Source of the DNA: Planctomycetota bacterium
GTDB taxonomy: Bacteria > Planctomycetota > Planctomycetia > Pirellulales > Pirellulaceae
DNA length: 64,000 bases
Assembly: GCA_026692845.1 (NCBI GenBank)
Contig: JAPLNM010000033.1
Location: forward strand, 44,813 to 108,812
Direction of reading: 5' to 3'
In this document: piece by piece, positions 20,250-28,878 of the stretch
Numbering within the stretch: position 1 is the first letter of the stretch
Layout: every line of letters begins with the position of its first letter
The notes under the pieces: model-generated
The model's database searches: none
Told to the model about the DNA's origin: nothing
Seen by the model: the letters and a program-made list of their open reading frames with translations, nothing else
Program-made: the position numbers and the translations under genes

Positions 20250-20298
20250 TGAAAAAAGGGCGATGAGAGTTTCCTCTCACCGCCCTTTTCGTTTTTCA
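20250..20298. terminator. Bidirectional Rho-independent-like terminator between convergent genes
   Basis: gaaaaaagggcgatgagag-tttc-ctctcaccgcccttttcgttttt: long GC stem flanked by A-tract and T-tract. Confidence 0.85.
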
Positions 20299-20352
20299 TT
20301 AAACACTCTTTACCGGAAGCAATCAGAGCCAATGCCGCTGATCAGATTCATG

Positions 20353-20724
20353 CTACAGTGTGACTTCCAAGTTGGCTTCGCCTGCTTTGACCGTTACGGT
20401 GCGTTGCATATTGGCTTCCTTCAGGGAAGCGTCAAGCCCTTGTAACGCCGACTCTCCACCGTCTTCATTTGCGGAAATAAAGTAAGCGTATTTTCCAGGG
20501 ACGATGTTTCCTTTGAAGGATCCATCGCCTCCGACTTTCATCGGCACCATGTGTCCGGTCTCCAGTGGCTGGAGCGTCAGGGTCAGATTACCAACTGGCT
20601 TTCCTGCCTTGGTAAGTTTGCCGACCACATCAACAGGAGTGTCCAACAGGGCCACCTTGGATTGGCAACCGATGGACACGCAAGCCAGAGCTAATAGGAG
20701 AACTAAACGCAACATAGGGATCAC
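20353..20724 (-). CDS. Small lipoprotein-like, carboxypeptidase-regulatory/transthyretin-like protein
   Basis: LVLLLALACVSIGCQSK lipobox; PVDVVGKLTKAGKPVGNLTLTLQP...GSFKGNIVPGKYAYFI; directly follows a DUF1559 gene. Confidence 0.65.
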   Translation of the reverse strand: MIPMLRLVLLLALACVSIGCQSKVALLDTPVDVVGKLTKAGKPVGNLTLTLQPLETGHMVPMKVGGDGSFKGNIVPGKYAYFISANEDGGESALQGLDASLKEANMQRTVTVKAGEANLEVTL

Positions 20725-21888
20725 TTACTCCGGCATTTCGTAGGTTCGGCTGTCGTTTCGACCGATCATCCACTTGAGAACTACACCATCGGTGTTTGCC
20801 GAGAGGAACTTAACCGAGCCATCGCCGAAACCAGCGTTGGCACCAGCACCGTGGAAGGCGAATGGTTCGTCGTTAGGACCGCAGTTGTTGACCGACCAAA
20901 GGCACTCGGCTGGTCCACCGATGACGTTCCCGTAGTTGTTGATCTTCGCAATTCGGTCTCCTGGAGCGATGGCGTTGCTCGGACCCGAATAGCCGTTGGT
21001 GTTCGCATCGGCATCGGCCCAAGCATACATGTGGCGACCGTTCGAACCGGTCGACATGTTGACTGGAAACGCAGGCGTCGAGACCGGGGTTTTACGGGTC
21101 GAGAACGAGCCAAATTTGGCAACGACTGGATTAGCACGACCGGCATCTTCGATCACAAGGATGGTGTTCGAGGTACCGTCAGTGGTCGATGCCAAGCGAC
21201 TGCCTTCGCAATCAAGCATCCCCGAAACGCGCATTTCGGCCAGTTGAGGATCGGTGCTCGGAGTGCGGGTCCCGTAGGTTGCCGATCCTACTCGGTGGTC
21301 GACGTCCGACAAATCGATGAACATGTAATCGATGCCCCCGAGTCGGTTGACCGGGTCTCGCGTACCAGCATCCAAGGGAGTCGAAGGGCAGACATAGGTT
21401 GAGATTTGGGTTTGAGCAGCAAGCTGCCCGTTTGGATGGGTCGGATCGTCAAACGCCTTGCCCTTGGAACTGCGATGGATCAAGCATCCGCTTGGGGTTA
21501 AAAACGCAGCACCGCTGGCCGAAGCGCCGTAATGGGCGATCGAGTTGGTCGTGAAGTCGAACAGGTTGTAGACAGACTGCTGCTCGATGTACGGAAGCAG
21601 AAGCGTGGCGGTCGAGTGAATCATGTAGACCGTCGTGGTGCTTCCGGTCGATCCGCACTGACCGCTGTGTGGAAGCTTTTTGAAAGCCGACTCGTGATTG
21701 GCTACCGACAAGCCGATTTGCTTGACATTGTTCGAGCAGCTCATTCGGCGTGCTGCCTCGCGTGCAGCTTGTACCGCCGGGAGCAATAGCCCGACGAGAA
21801 TTCCGATAATTGCAATAACCACGAGCAATTCGACAAGCGTGAATGCTTTGCGGCTATTGCTCGACCTAAAAATTTGACGACTCATCAA
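20725..21888 (-). CDS. DUF1559 domain-containing (pilin-like, N-terminal methylation) protein
   Basis: [55 protein letters not shown]-terminal [15 protein letters not shown]. Confidence 0.95.
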   Translation of the reverse strand: MMSRQIFRSSNSRKAFTLVELLVVIAIIGILVGLLLPAVQAAREAARRMSCSNNVKQIGLSVANHESAFKKLPHSGQCGSTGSTTTVYMIHSTATLLLPYIEQQSVYNLFDFTTNSIAHYGASASGAAFLTPSGCLIHRSSKGKAFDDPTHPNGQLAAQTQISTYVCPSTPLDAGTRDPVNRLGGIDYMFIDLSDVDHRVGSATYGTRTPSTDPQLAEMRVSGMLDCEGSRLASTTDGTSNTILVIEDAGRANPVVAKFGSFSTRKTPVSTPAFPVNMSTGSNGRHMYAWADADANTNGYSGPSNAIAPGDRIAKINNYGNVIGGPAECLWSVNNCGPNDEPFAFHGAGANAGFGDGSVKFLSANTDGVVLKWMIGRNDSRTYEMPE

Positions 21889-22234
21889 TTCGACCCCTCA
21901 ATCATGAAACGAAAAAACTCCGTGTCCAGAACCGTCTGAACTCGACGCGGGAAACATAACGGGATGAATAACGTCGTATAGCGGCGAGGCCCGCTATTCA
22001 CGCGAAATTCACGCAATCCAAATGAAAAGCAAATAAAAGCCGTTTCGTTTGCGAGTTAAATGAAGAGATCGTTAAGAAGGCGTTAAGGGGAGTCGGCTGA
22101 AGCCCTCGACGTTCAGGCTCAAGTTCTCGGAGCGACCAACGGCAGATCCGGGATCCGCTTGCGACACCAAGAGTCAATCATCAACAAGGCAAATACGCCT
22201 TGTATTAAAATCGCTAAACAGAAGCATTTCTGTT

Positions 22235-24112
22235 TTATGGAGCGGCTAGCGAATCGGATTGATAGAGTGGCAGATAGCGGTAGTAGACTTCGAGACACAT
22301 GCATCCCAGAGCGGTGGTGTAGATTCTGCCGCCGTGGCCTCCCCAGATGCATCGCGGGTCCCAAGAGCCCGCTAGGTCTGCCTGAGTCGATTGCGTAGCA
22401 AGGAGTTCTTTTTTGATGGCCTCGTTCCATCGAGTCCAAGCGTCCGAATGGGGTTGGGATTGATAGAGGGCCAAGGTGGCATAGTACCAGTAGTAAAAGT
22501 TGGGTTCCGAGGAGCCGGGCAGTTGGCTCAGGAGCATTTGCTTTGCCTCCAGGGTTGCTTGTGCCGACATTGGCAGTCCAAGCATCGTGCGCATTGCGAG
22601 CGCTTCGGCGGTCATGGCCGCCGTGGCTTGTTCGACTGCAGGACGCGATTGAGGATGAAGGTTTCGGTAGACTGCCAAACCGCCGGATTTACCGGTGCTT
22701 ACGGAGTCGAGGAACCGCTGTAGCAAGACGCGGTGTTGGCCTTCGAGAGCCGATGCGTTGCTGACACTGGCACTGCTGAGAAACATCGCTTGCCAACCGA
22801 ATTGGCTGGTATCCCCGGGATCATCCGATGCGAAATCGTATCGCCAGCCTCCGGTTCTGGGATTCATCGCTTTGAGGGAATAGGCTGCCGCGTTTTTCAC
22901 AGGGTTCAAGAGTTCTTGGTCCTGGCTCATCGCATAGGCTTCGGCCAGAGCGATCCCTGCGATTCCATGGCTGTACATGCGAGCGTAGCGGACGGTGGGT
23001 TGTTGTCCGATTTGGCTCCGTCCGGACAAATCACCGGAAGGGAATTGCTCTTGGCACAAATAAGCAAGTCCTCGTTGGATGCAAGCCGCATAGGGTCCAC
23101 CATCGGTATGGGTGTGGCCTGCTCCAAGAAACGCCAATAGTGCTAAGCCTGTGATCGCCGTATCGGCGAACTTGCCGGTGTCGGCCCTGTAGACGGAATC
23201 GACCCTCGGTGCGATAGCACCTTGCCCGGCGCCGTAAGCTTGCGCGCTCCAGGATCCGTCTGGGGATTGGGATTTTGCAAGGAATTCCAATGCCCGTCGG
23301 ACAGCTTGTTCGGTGTTGACATCGCCGCCGTTGAGGAGTGTGTAAGCGAACCGCTCGGGGGCCGATCGCATGCGATAGACCTGGGGAAGGGAGCTTGTCA
23401 GGTCGGTCTTGATTGCAGGAATTCTCGGGGGTTCTGCTCCGGATGGGCCGCTGGTGGACTGAGCTTGGTCGGAAGGAATGGCGGGGTTTGAGGTAGTTGC
23501 AGGGTTTTCTGCCAACAGCACTGGATCGACCGGCAGGTCGGCAATGGGTTGTTCGTCGAATTGTCCAAGCAGTCGAAGGTCCTCGTCGGACAGATCCGAT
23601 GGGGATTCGATCTTGTCGTTTTGGGGAAGAAAGGCCGAGATGCTAGGCGATTCAAGCGAGCGGTTCCAAAGGGGTGTTGAATTCGAGTCTAAATCCATGA
23701 GGTTCTCCCCGGATGGATCATTCAGGAGATTATCGGCGGCTTGGAGGCTCGGGGGATCCAACTTGGAGCTTTGCTCGAAGGTCTCCGAGGTGGATTCGTG
23801 AGGAGTCCAAGCGATGGAGACTGGGCTCGAGGATTGCACGAGTGCAACGTGGCTGCCTTGCGCATCGGAGCCATCGGATGAAGTCCCGTAGGGTATTCGG
23901 GTTCCATAGGCGTAGAGCAGCAGCCAAATGTGGGCCAAGAGGGCGATCGCGATGCACTTGGTGAGGAGCTTCGACTGCCCCCATCGAGTCCATGAGAGCA
24001 CGAGCAGTCCGAGGGCCACTGCGGCCAAGAAACATCCGAGAAAGATCGCCCAGGCGCGATCCGAAACAGGGTTTCCGATCGCTCCTAGCAGGAGGTTTGG
24101 CCAAAGGTTCAT
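22235..24112 (-). CDS. Membrane-anchored prenyltransferase/squalene-cyclase-like alpha/alpha-toroid repeat protein
   Basis: AVRRALEFLAKSQSPDGSWSA, RGLAYLCQEQFPSGDLSG, NPRTGGWRYDF; two N-terminal TM helices; start chosen at MNLWPNLL after the exbD stop. Confidence 0.65.
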   Translation of the reverse strand: MNLWPNLLLGAIGNPVSDRAWAIFLGCFLAAVALGLLVLSWTRWGQSKLLTKCIAIALLAHIWLLLYAYGTRIPYGTSSDGSDAQGSHVALVQSSSPVSIAWTPHESTSETFEQSSKLDPPSLQAADNLLNDPSGENLMDLDSNSTPLWNRSLESPSISAFLPQNDKIESPSDLSDEDLRLLGQFDEQPIADLPVDPVLLAENPATTSNPAIPSDQAQSTSGPSGAEPPRIPAIKTDLTSSLPQVYRMRSAPERFAYTLLNGGDVNTEQAVRRALEFLAKSQSPDGSWSAQAYGAGQGAIAPRVDSVYRADTGKFADTAITGLALLAFLGAGHTHTDGGPYAACIQRGLAYLCQEQFPSGDLSGRSQIGQQPTVRYARMYSHGIAGIALAEAYAMSQDQELLNPVKNAAAYSLKAMNPRTGGWRYDFASDDPGDTSQFGWQAMFLSSASVSNASALEGQHRVLLQRFLDSVSTGKSGGLAVYRNLHPQSRPAVEQATAAMTAEALAMRTMLGLPMSAQATLEAKQMLLSQLPGSSEPNFYYWYYATLALYQSQPHSDAWTRWNEAIKKELLATQSTQADLAGSWDPRCIWGGHGGRIYTTALGCMCLEVYYRYLPLYQSDSLAAP

Positions 24113-24120
24113 GGCGTGAT

Positions 24121-24555
24121 CTACCGTGATCGGGTCCCGGGCATGACCGAAGCGGTCGTTGCCCATCGGATGTCTTGGACTCCCGAGCGGCTGATTGCTT
24201 CCATGACTTGACTAGCTTGTCCGACAGGCACGCCCGTGTCGGGTCTGAATCGGACTTGCAAGTCTGGATAGTTCCGCACCATGGGCGCGAGCCATTCGGT
24301 GAGCTGATCGCTGCTAAGTCGTTGGCCATCGAGTTCGATGGTGCCGTCAGCATAGAGATTCACGACCTTGGCTCCAGGTCGGTCCATCATCGACTCGGGC
24401 GAAGTCGATTTGGGCAACTTCAAGGCGATTTGGTGTTCGGATTCGCTAAAGCGGGTTCCGACCATAAAGAAGATGATCAGCAGGAAAAGCACGTCGATCA
24501 TACTCGTTAGGTTGATCGCTGGAAGTTCTTCGTCGCTGGATGTTTTAAGAGGCAT
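24121..24555 (-). CDS. exbD: ExbD/TolR biopolymer transport protein
   Basis: LPAINLTSMIDVLFLLIIFFMVGTRF, YADGTIELDGQRLSSDQL. Confidence 0.9.
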   Translation of the reverse strand: MPLKTSSDEELPAINLTSMIDVLFLLIIFFMVGTRFSESEHQIALKLPKSTSPESMMDRPGAKVVNLYADGTIELDGQRLSSDQLTEWLAPMVRNYPDLQVRFRPDTGVPVGQASQVMEAISRSGVQDIRWATTASVMPGTRSR

Positions 24556-24573
24556 ACGAGTTCTCCTCTGGCG

Positions 24574-25554
24574 CTACGCGGCTTTTCGGGTGCGTCGAGT
24601 CCGGGTACCTTCGTTCTCTTGCAGGCCCTCGGCGCTGATGATATCGACCAGGCGCTGAGCCTGAGTGTCCAATTCGATGATCAAGCTATCGATGCGAGCG
24701 ACGAAGAAGATATAGAGTGCGTATGCAGGGATCGCGACGAGCAAACCGGCTGCTGTGGTCAAAAGGGCTTGGCCAATTCCACCCGCGAGCAGGTCCGGGC
24801 GTCCCATCGCTTGGGAATTCGAGATGTCGTTGAAGGACTGGATCATTCCCAGCACGGTACCTAACAACCCCAACAAAGGGGTGATGTTGCTAATGGCAAG
24901 AATGGCTCGCATGTTGCGGCGAAGGAAATTGCTTTCCCGTTCGCCGCTGTCTAAGACTGCTTGCTCGACTTCGACCGCAGGTCGTCCATGGCGGCGTAAG
25001 GCCGAAAGCATGATTTTGGCCATGGGGCTACCACTTTTTTCGCAAAGCTCGATCGCTTCGTCTCGGTCGATCAACTGCTGTTGAAGTTGCTCGATAACAC
25101 GGTTGACAAACGGGCGCGATACGACGCGAGAACGACGCAAGGCGATCGAGCGTTCGAAGGTGAAAACTGTCAGTCCAAACGAGCACAAGGCGATCGGATA
25201 CATCATCCAGCCACCGTCGTAAAACACCTGCAGCAGGTTTCGAGTGGGAATCTTCGCCGTCTTCGCCTCAACCGAGGCTGCATTCGGGACCGACCCGGTC
25301 GAATAGTTTACGTTCGATCCAGGGCTCGGAAGCGAGGCGATACGGGGATCGTTGTTCGCGATATTTTGCGCTGGGCGAGCCACGGGTGGAAACCCACCGG
25401 GCTGATTGGAAAAACCAGGAGCCGCTGGCTGAGGACTTGGGTTCCATCGACCGTTTTGCGCGATAGCCGACGGGTTCACTGCGCAAAGAATCAGCGCGAT
25501 ACTCCCAAGGGTGATCGTGAAAAATTTCGAGGCTAGGCCTGGCGAGGAAATCAT
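24574..25554 (-). CDS. exbB: MotA/TolQ/ExbB proton channel family protein
   Basis: AILAISNITPLLGLLGTVLGMIQSFNDIS...GGIGQALLTTAAGLLVAIPAYALYIFF; ATG at 25554 overlaps the upstream stop (ATGA), so the longer track ORF is overextended. Confidence 0.9.
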   Translation of the reverse strand: MISSPGLASKFFTITLGSIALILCAVNPSAIAQNGRWNPSPQPAAPGFSNQPGGFPPVARPAQNIANNDPRIASLPSPGSNVNYSTGSVPNAASVEAKTAKIPTRNLLQVFYDGGWMMYPIALCSFGLTVFTFERSIALRRSRVVSRPFVNRVIEQLQQQLIDRDEAIELCEKSGSPMAKIMLSALRRHGRPAVEVEQAVLDSGERESNFLRRNMRAILAISNITPLLGLLGTVLGMIQSFNDISNSQAMGRPDLLAGGIGQALLTTAAGLLVAIPAYALYIFFVARIDSLIIELDTQAQRLVDIISAEGLQENEGTRTRRTRKAA

Positions 25555-26750
25555 CGGGATTGCTTGGGCATTTGTTTTTGGGTGGAACGAACCGGTGAGG
25601 CGTTGTTCGCGTCCGAACGATCTGCAATCGAACTTCCAGACGCTTGTCGGCACATTGCCATTTGGCGTTGGGCCAGCTCCGTCCATTTCGAATCGGTTGC
25701 TATTTTCACGACCTGTTCGTAACAAGCGTAGGCTTCGTGGTAATTGCGTTGCATCAAGTAGGATTCGGCAAGGGTCCACCAGGCTTTCGCCTGCAGCTCA
25801 GCGTGCGTGCCTCGACGGCTTTCCAAAATCGATGCTAGCAATTGCCTTGCGTCCTCGAATTTGGCTTCGTGAATCCAACACCGTGCTAGGACATAATCGA
25901 CTTGGGCCGATACCTTGCATTCGGGAAAGTGAGTACGAATCTTCCAAACGTCAGATTCGGCATCTTTCCATTTTGCCAAAACCATCGCGACCTCGGCTTT
26001 TCGTAGCAGAAAACGTTCAATCCAGTCCGGCGGGGGGCTTTGCGCAAGATCTTCCTGAGCGCGAAGTTGAAGGGACTGGATAGAGTTTGCCGCATCGGGC
26101 CATCGTTGGAGTTGCACGAAACATTCGAGGCGAACGAGTTCCCCCTCGAGGGGCTCGGAAGTGGCTTGTTGGATGGATTGGTTCAGTAAGCTCAGCGCTT
26201 GTTGGTAGCGTTTTGAAGCAAAAGCCAGCTCGGTTTCGATTTTTAGAACCGAATCGATACGGCCATTGAGTTTTTCCGAGTAGCTAGCCGTTTTCGTGAT
26301 CTGATCCGAATGCAGCCAACTGCTAGCCAGGCAATGCCAATCCGAGCAAGCCTGAGCGAATTGGGCTCCGGTAGTCTCAACGGAATTGTCCAGAGTTCCG
26401 CTCGGTGAAAGCCCCTGGAAAGGTCCAAATTGGATTTTTCGATGCGTCGCCAGCAGCTCAAAGAAACCGGCTTCGATGGCAAGGGGGCTAGCAGGTCGAA
26501 GTTGTGCGACTTGACCGAACCGTTCGATGGCCTGATCCCAATGTTGATCAGCAAATGATTCGGACGCTGCGCGGTAGAGTTCCAACACTTCCTGTTGGGA
26601 TTTGCTTTGGGCCAATAGGGACCCCGAGGAACCGATAAGTAAAGTTAGGAACCCTAGTTGTTTGGCCGAGGGCGACATTGCCAGTTGCCATGCGAGTTTC
26701 ATGACAGGGTGTTCGTTGGGTAAATTTGAATGACTCAACCTTTGGAGCAA
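25551..26750 (-). CDS. Tetratricopeptide-repeat protein
   Basis: YRAASESFADQHWDQAIERFGQVAQLRPASPLA; YLMQRNYHEAYACYEQVVKIATDSKWTELAQRQMA. Confidence 0.75.
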   Translation of the reverse strand: MLQRLSHSNLPNEHPVMKLAWQLAMSPSAKQLGFLTLLIGSSGSLLAQSKSQQEVLELYRAASESFADQHWDQAIERFGQVAQLRPASPLAIEAGFFELLATHRKIQFGPFQGLSPSGTLDNSVETTGAQFAQACSDWHCLASSWLHSDQITKTASYSEKLNGRIDSVLKIETELAFASKRYQQALSLLNQSIQQATSEPLEGELVRLECFVQLQRWPDAANSIQSLQLRAQEDLAQSPPPDWIERFLLRKAEVAMVLAKWKDAESDVWKIRTHFPECKVSAQVDYVLARCWIHEAKFEDARQLLASILESRRGTHAELQAKAWWTLAESYLMQRNYHEAYACYEQVVKIATDSKWTELAQRQMAMCRQASGSSIADRSDANNASPVRSTQKQMPKQSR

Positions 26751-26971
26751 AGCGACCAGATTAGTTTCGGCGATTGCACAATGGGTGTGTAAGACAATCC
26801 GATCGGAAGCCGCCCGAAGTCAGGTTCATAGTATGCTAGCTTTGAATGTTTTCATTGGTCCATGGTGCCAAGAGTCCATTCCCGCATTGTGAGCTATTTA
26901 GGAACTAGGAAACCTGCTGCATGTTCTGCCAATACACTGCGATCGCCTGCGCAAGCGATTTCCGACGTTGG

Positions 26972-28204
26972 TTATTGGCATTTGGATGCCGCGATGTATT
27001 TCCTTTGAAGTTCGTCGAATCCAACAGCTTGTTTGCTGTAGAAAAGCCTTGAAACCTTGGTGTTCGACGTGCGTTTGCGACCGAAACGTGCTGCTTCTTT
27101 GCGCATCGACTCAGGGCTTCCAACCCGATAACCCCTTCGGAAGATTTTTTTGAAGTCATTAATCAACCAACAGACATTCGACGGATCCACCCCGACGGAC
27201 TTTGAAACTTCCACAAGTTCCCGCGATGGCGCTAGGGCCGAAGCTTTTCCCGGTCTGAATCGCAAAGACTCCATCAGGATCTTTGTGTACTGATCGAGGT
27301 TGACCGTAAGGAAGCCTTTGTCCGTTGCTCGAAGCCCATTTTTGCTTAGGTGAGAATCCGTGGGATTGACAGACTGTTTTTTGTCGATCGCTAATTGGGC
27401 GAGCCAAGCGTCCTTAAAAACCATACGTCTTTCTGCTTGTTTGCGGGCGATTTCCATGCGTTTCCTCAACTGGGCTTGGGGAACTTCTTTGATCCTCCGA
27501 GCGACCTCTTGGTCCGAGATCGCTACTTTCGAGTAGGCAAGACTTGGGGCCATTTGATTTTGACTACCAAGAATCCTTGCTTGGATTGAAGTGTAATCGG
27601 ATCCCTCAAGTGTCATGGCGATCCCTGCGCGAAGAAGGTTCAGGTCGACATAGGCTACACAAACAAGGATCGCTAAGGAATCCAGTAGACGCTCAGCCTT
27701 GAAGCGACCTTCCCAAACGTGGCCCGTACGACCATCTTCGGCGTTTGCTCGTTTGGCAATGGGCTCGCACAGATCCTTCATAAAAGCTGATGGCGAAGAG
27801 AGTGCCATTCTTACCCGAAGGATGTTCTCAGGCTCGGCAAGAAACGCGAGGATTTGCGCATCGGTAGGATCGATACAGACGAATTCATCGAGATGGTAGC
27901 CAGGATGAAGCGACAGCCACCGGATTGCGACATCTCGGTCTGAAAGCTGCAGAACTTCATCTGGGCAGGTTCTTACCACCAAATGCAAGTGGTTATCCAT
28001 CACGGCGAAGGCAAGGATATCGATCAGGAAGATCGAAGCGAGTTGTTCGATACGCTGCGTGATCCAGTCTTTGCGGTAGGAGTAATCCTTTCCGGTCGCC
28101 TGATCGACTCCGGACAAGTAGGAGCCTTGGACAAAGCGGTTATAGCAGTGCGCAAAGCAGACTTCATCCGGTGGCAAGACTTCATCGCGTCGTGGACGTG
28201 GCAT
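26972..28204 (-). CDS. REP-associated tyrosine transposase (RAYT/Y1_Tnp, HUH)
   Basis: DEVCFAHCYNRFVQGSYL...LAFAVMDNHLHLVVRTCPDEV (HLH), KRANAEDGRTGHVWEGRFKAERLLD, VCVAYVDLNLLRAGI (Tyr). Start set at MPRPRRDEVLPP. Confidence 0.8.
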   Translation of the reverse strand: MPRPRRDEVLPPDEVCFAHCYNRFVQGSYLSGVDQATGKDYSYRKDWITQRIEQLASIFLIDILAFAVMDNHLHLVVRTCPDEVLQLSDRDVAIRWLSLHPGYHLDEFVCIDPTDAQILAFLAEPENILRVRMALSSPSAFMKDLCEPIAKRANAEDGRTGHVWEGRFKAERLLDSLAILVCVAYVDLNLLRAGIAMTLEGSDYTSIQARILGSQNQMAPSLAYSKVAISDQEVARRIKEVPQAQLRKRMEIARKQAERRMVFKDAWLAQLAIDKKQSVNPTDSHLSKNGLRATDKGFLTVNLDQYTKILMESLRFRPGKASALAPSRELVEVSKSVGVDPSNVCWLINDFKKIFRRGYRVGSPESMRKEAARFGRKRTSNTKVSRLFYSKQAVGFDELQRKYIAASKCQ

Positions 28205-28384
28205 GTTACTTCTCCTTGGTTCAATTGTTTGTAGGTGTCGGGGGGGATCCTGCTGTGCCGTTGAGGCCATCCACAACGGATATGTCAACCTAGGGGTTTT
28301 GGGTAGCCTGTAGTAAAGTCAGTTTGTTCAGGTGTCGTGACACGTCTGGTCACAGCCTCCGAAACAAACCGAAAAAAATCCCGA

Positions 28385-28815
28385 CAAGTTCCCAAAGGTG
28401 CCAGGCACCCTGAGAGTTTGAGCGTTGGGTAAACGTGGATGTAACAAGTTCCCAAAGGTGCCAGGCACCCTGAGAGTTTGAGCGTTGGGTAAACGTGGAT
28501 GTAATGCTGCATTCCTTAAAGTGCCAGGCACCTTAGGAACTGCATTCCTTAAAGTGCCAGGCACCTTAGGAATCGTGGTGCTAGCAAATCGAGAGCGATT
28601 CGTGTCTTGTTGCGGTCTTGGGCAATCGCTTACATTCCAAACCTATGAAACAATTTGCTTTAATACGGTTCCAAAAGGTGCCATTCCCAAAGGTGCCAGG
28701 CACCCTGAGAGTTGCCTGGTTGCCATTCCCAAAGGTGCCAGGCACCCTGAGAGTTGCCTGGTTCCCAAAGGTGCCAGGCACCCTGAGAGTTGGAGCGTTG
28801 GGTAACCAAGGATGT
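28385..28815. repeat. REP-like cluster 2: ~7 palindromic GTGCCAGGCAC elements
   Basis: Two exact 60-bp units (ttcccaaaggtgccaggcaccctgagagtttgagcgttgggtaaacgtggatgtaacaag), two 'attccttaaagtgccaggcaccttaggaa' variants, and three further 'ttcccaaaggtgccaggcaccctgagagtt' copies. Confidence 0.9.
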
Positions 28816-28878
28816 AGCGTAAGGGTTGGGCAGGGGTGTGAGGCATGGGTTGGCTTGGGAGTCGGTCGGAGGTCCGTG

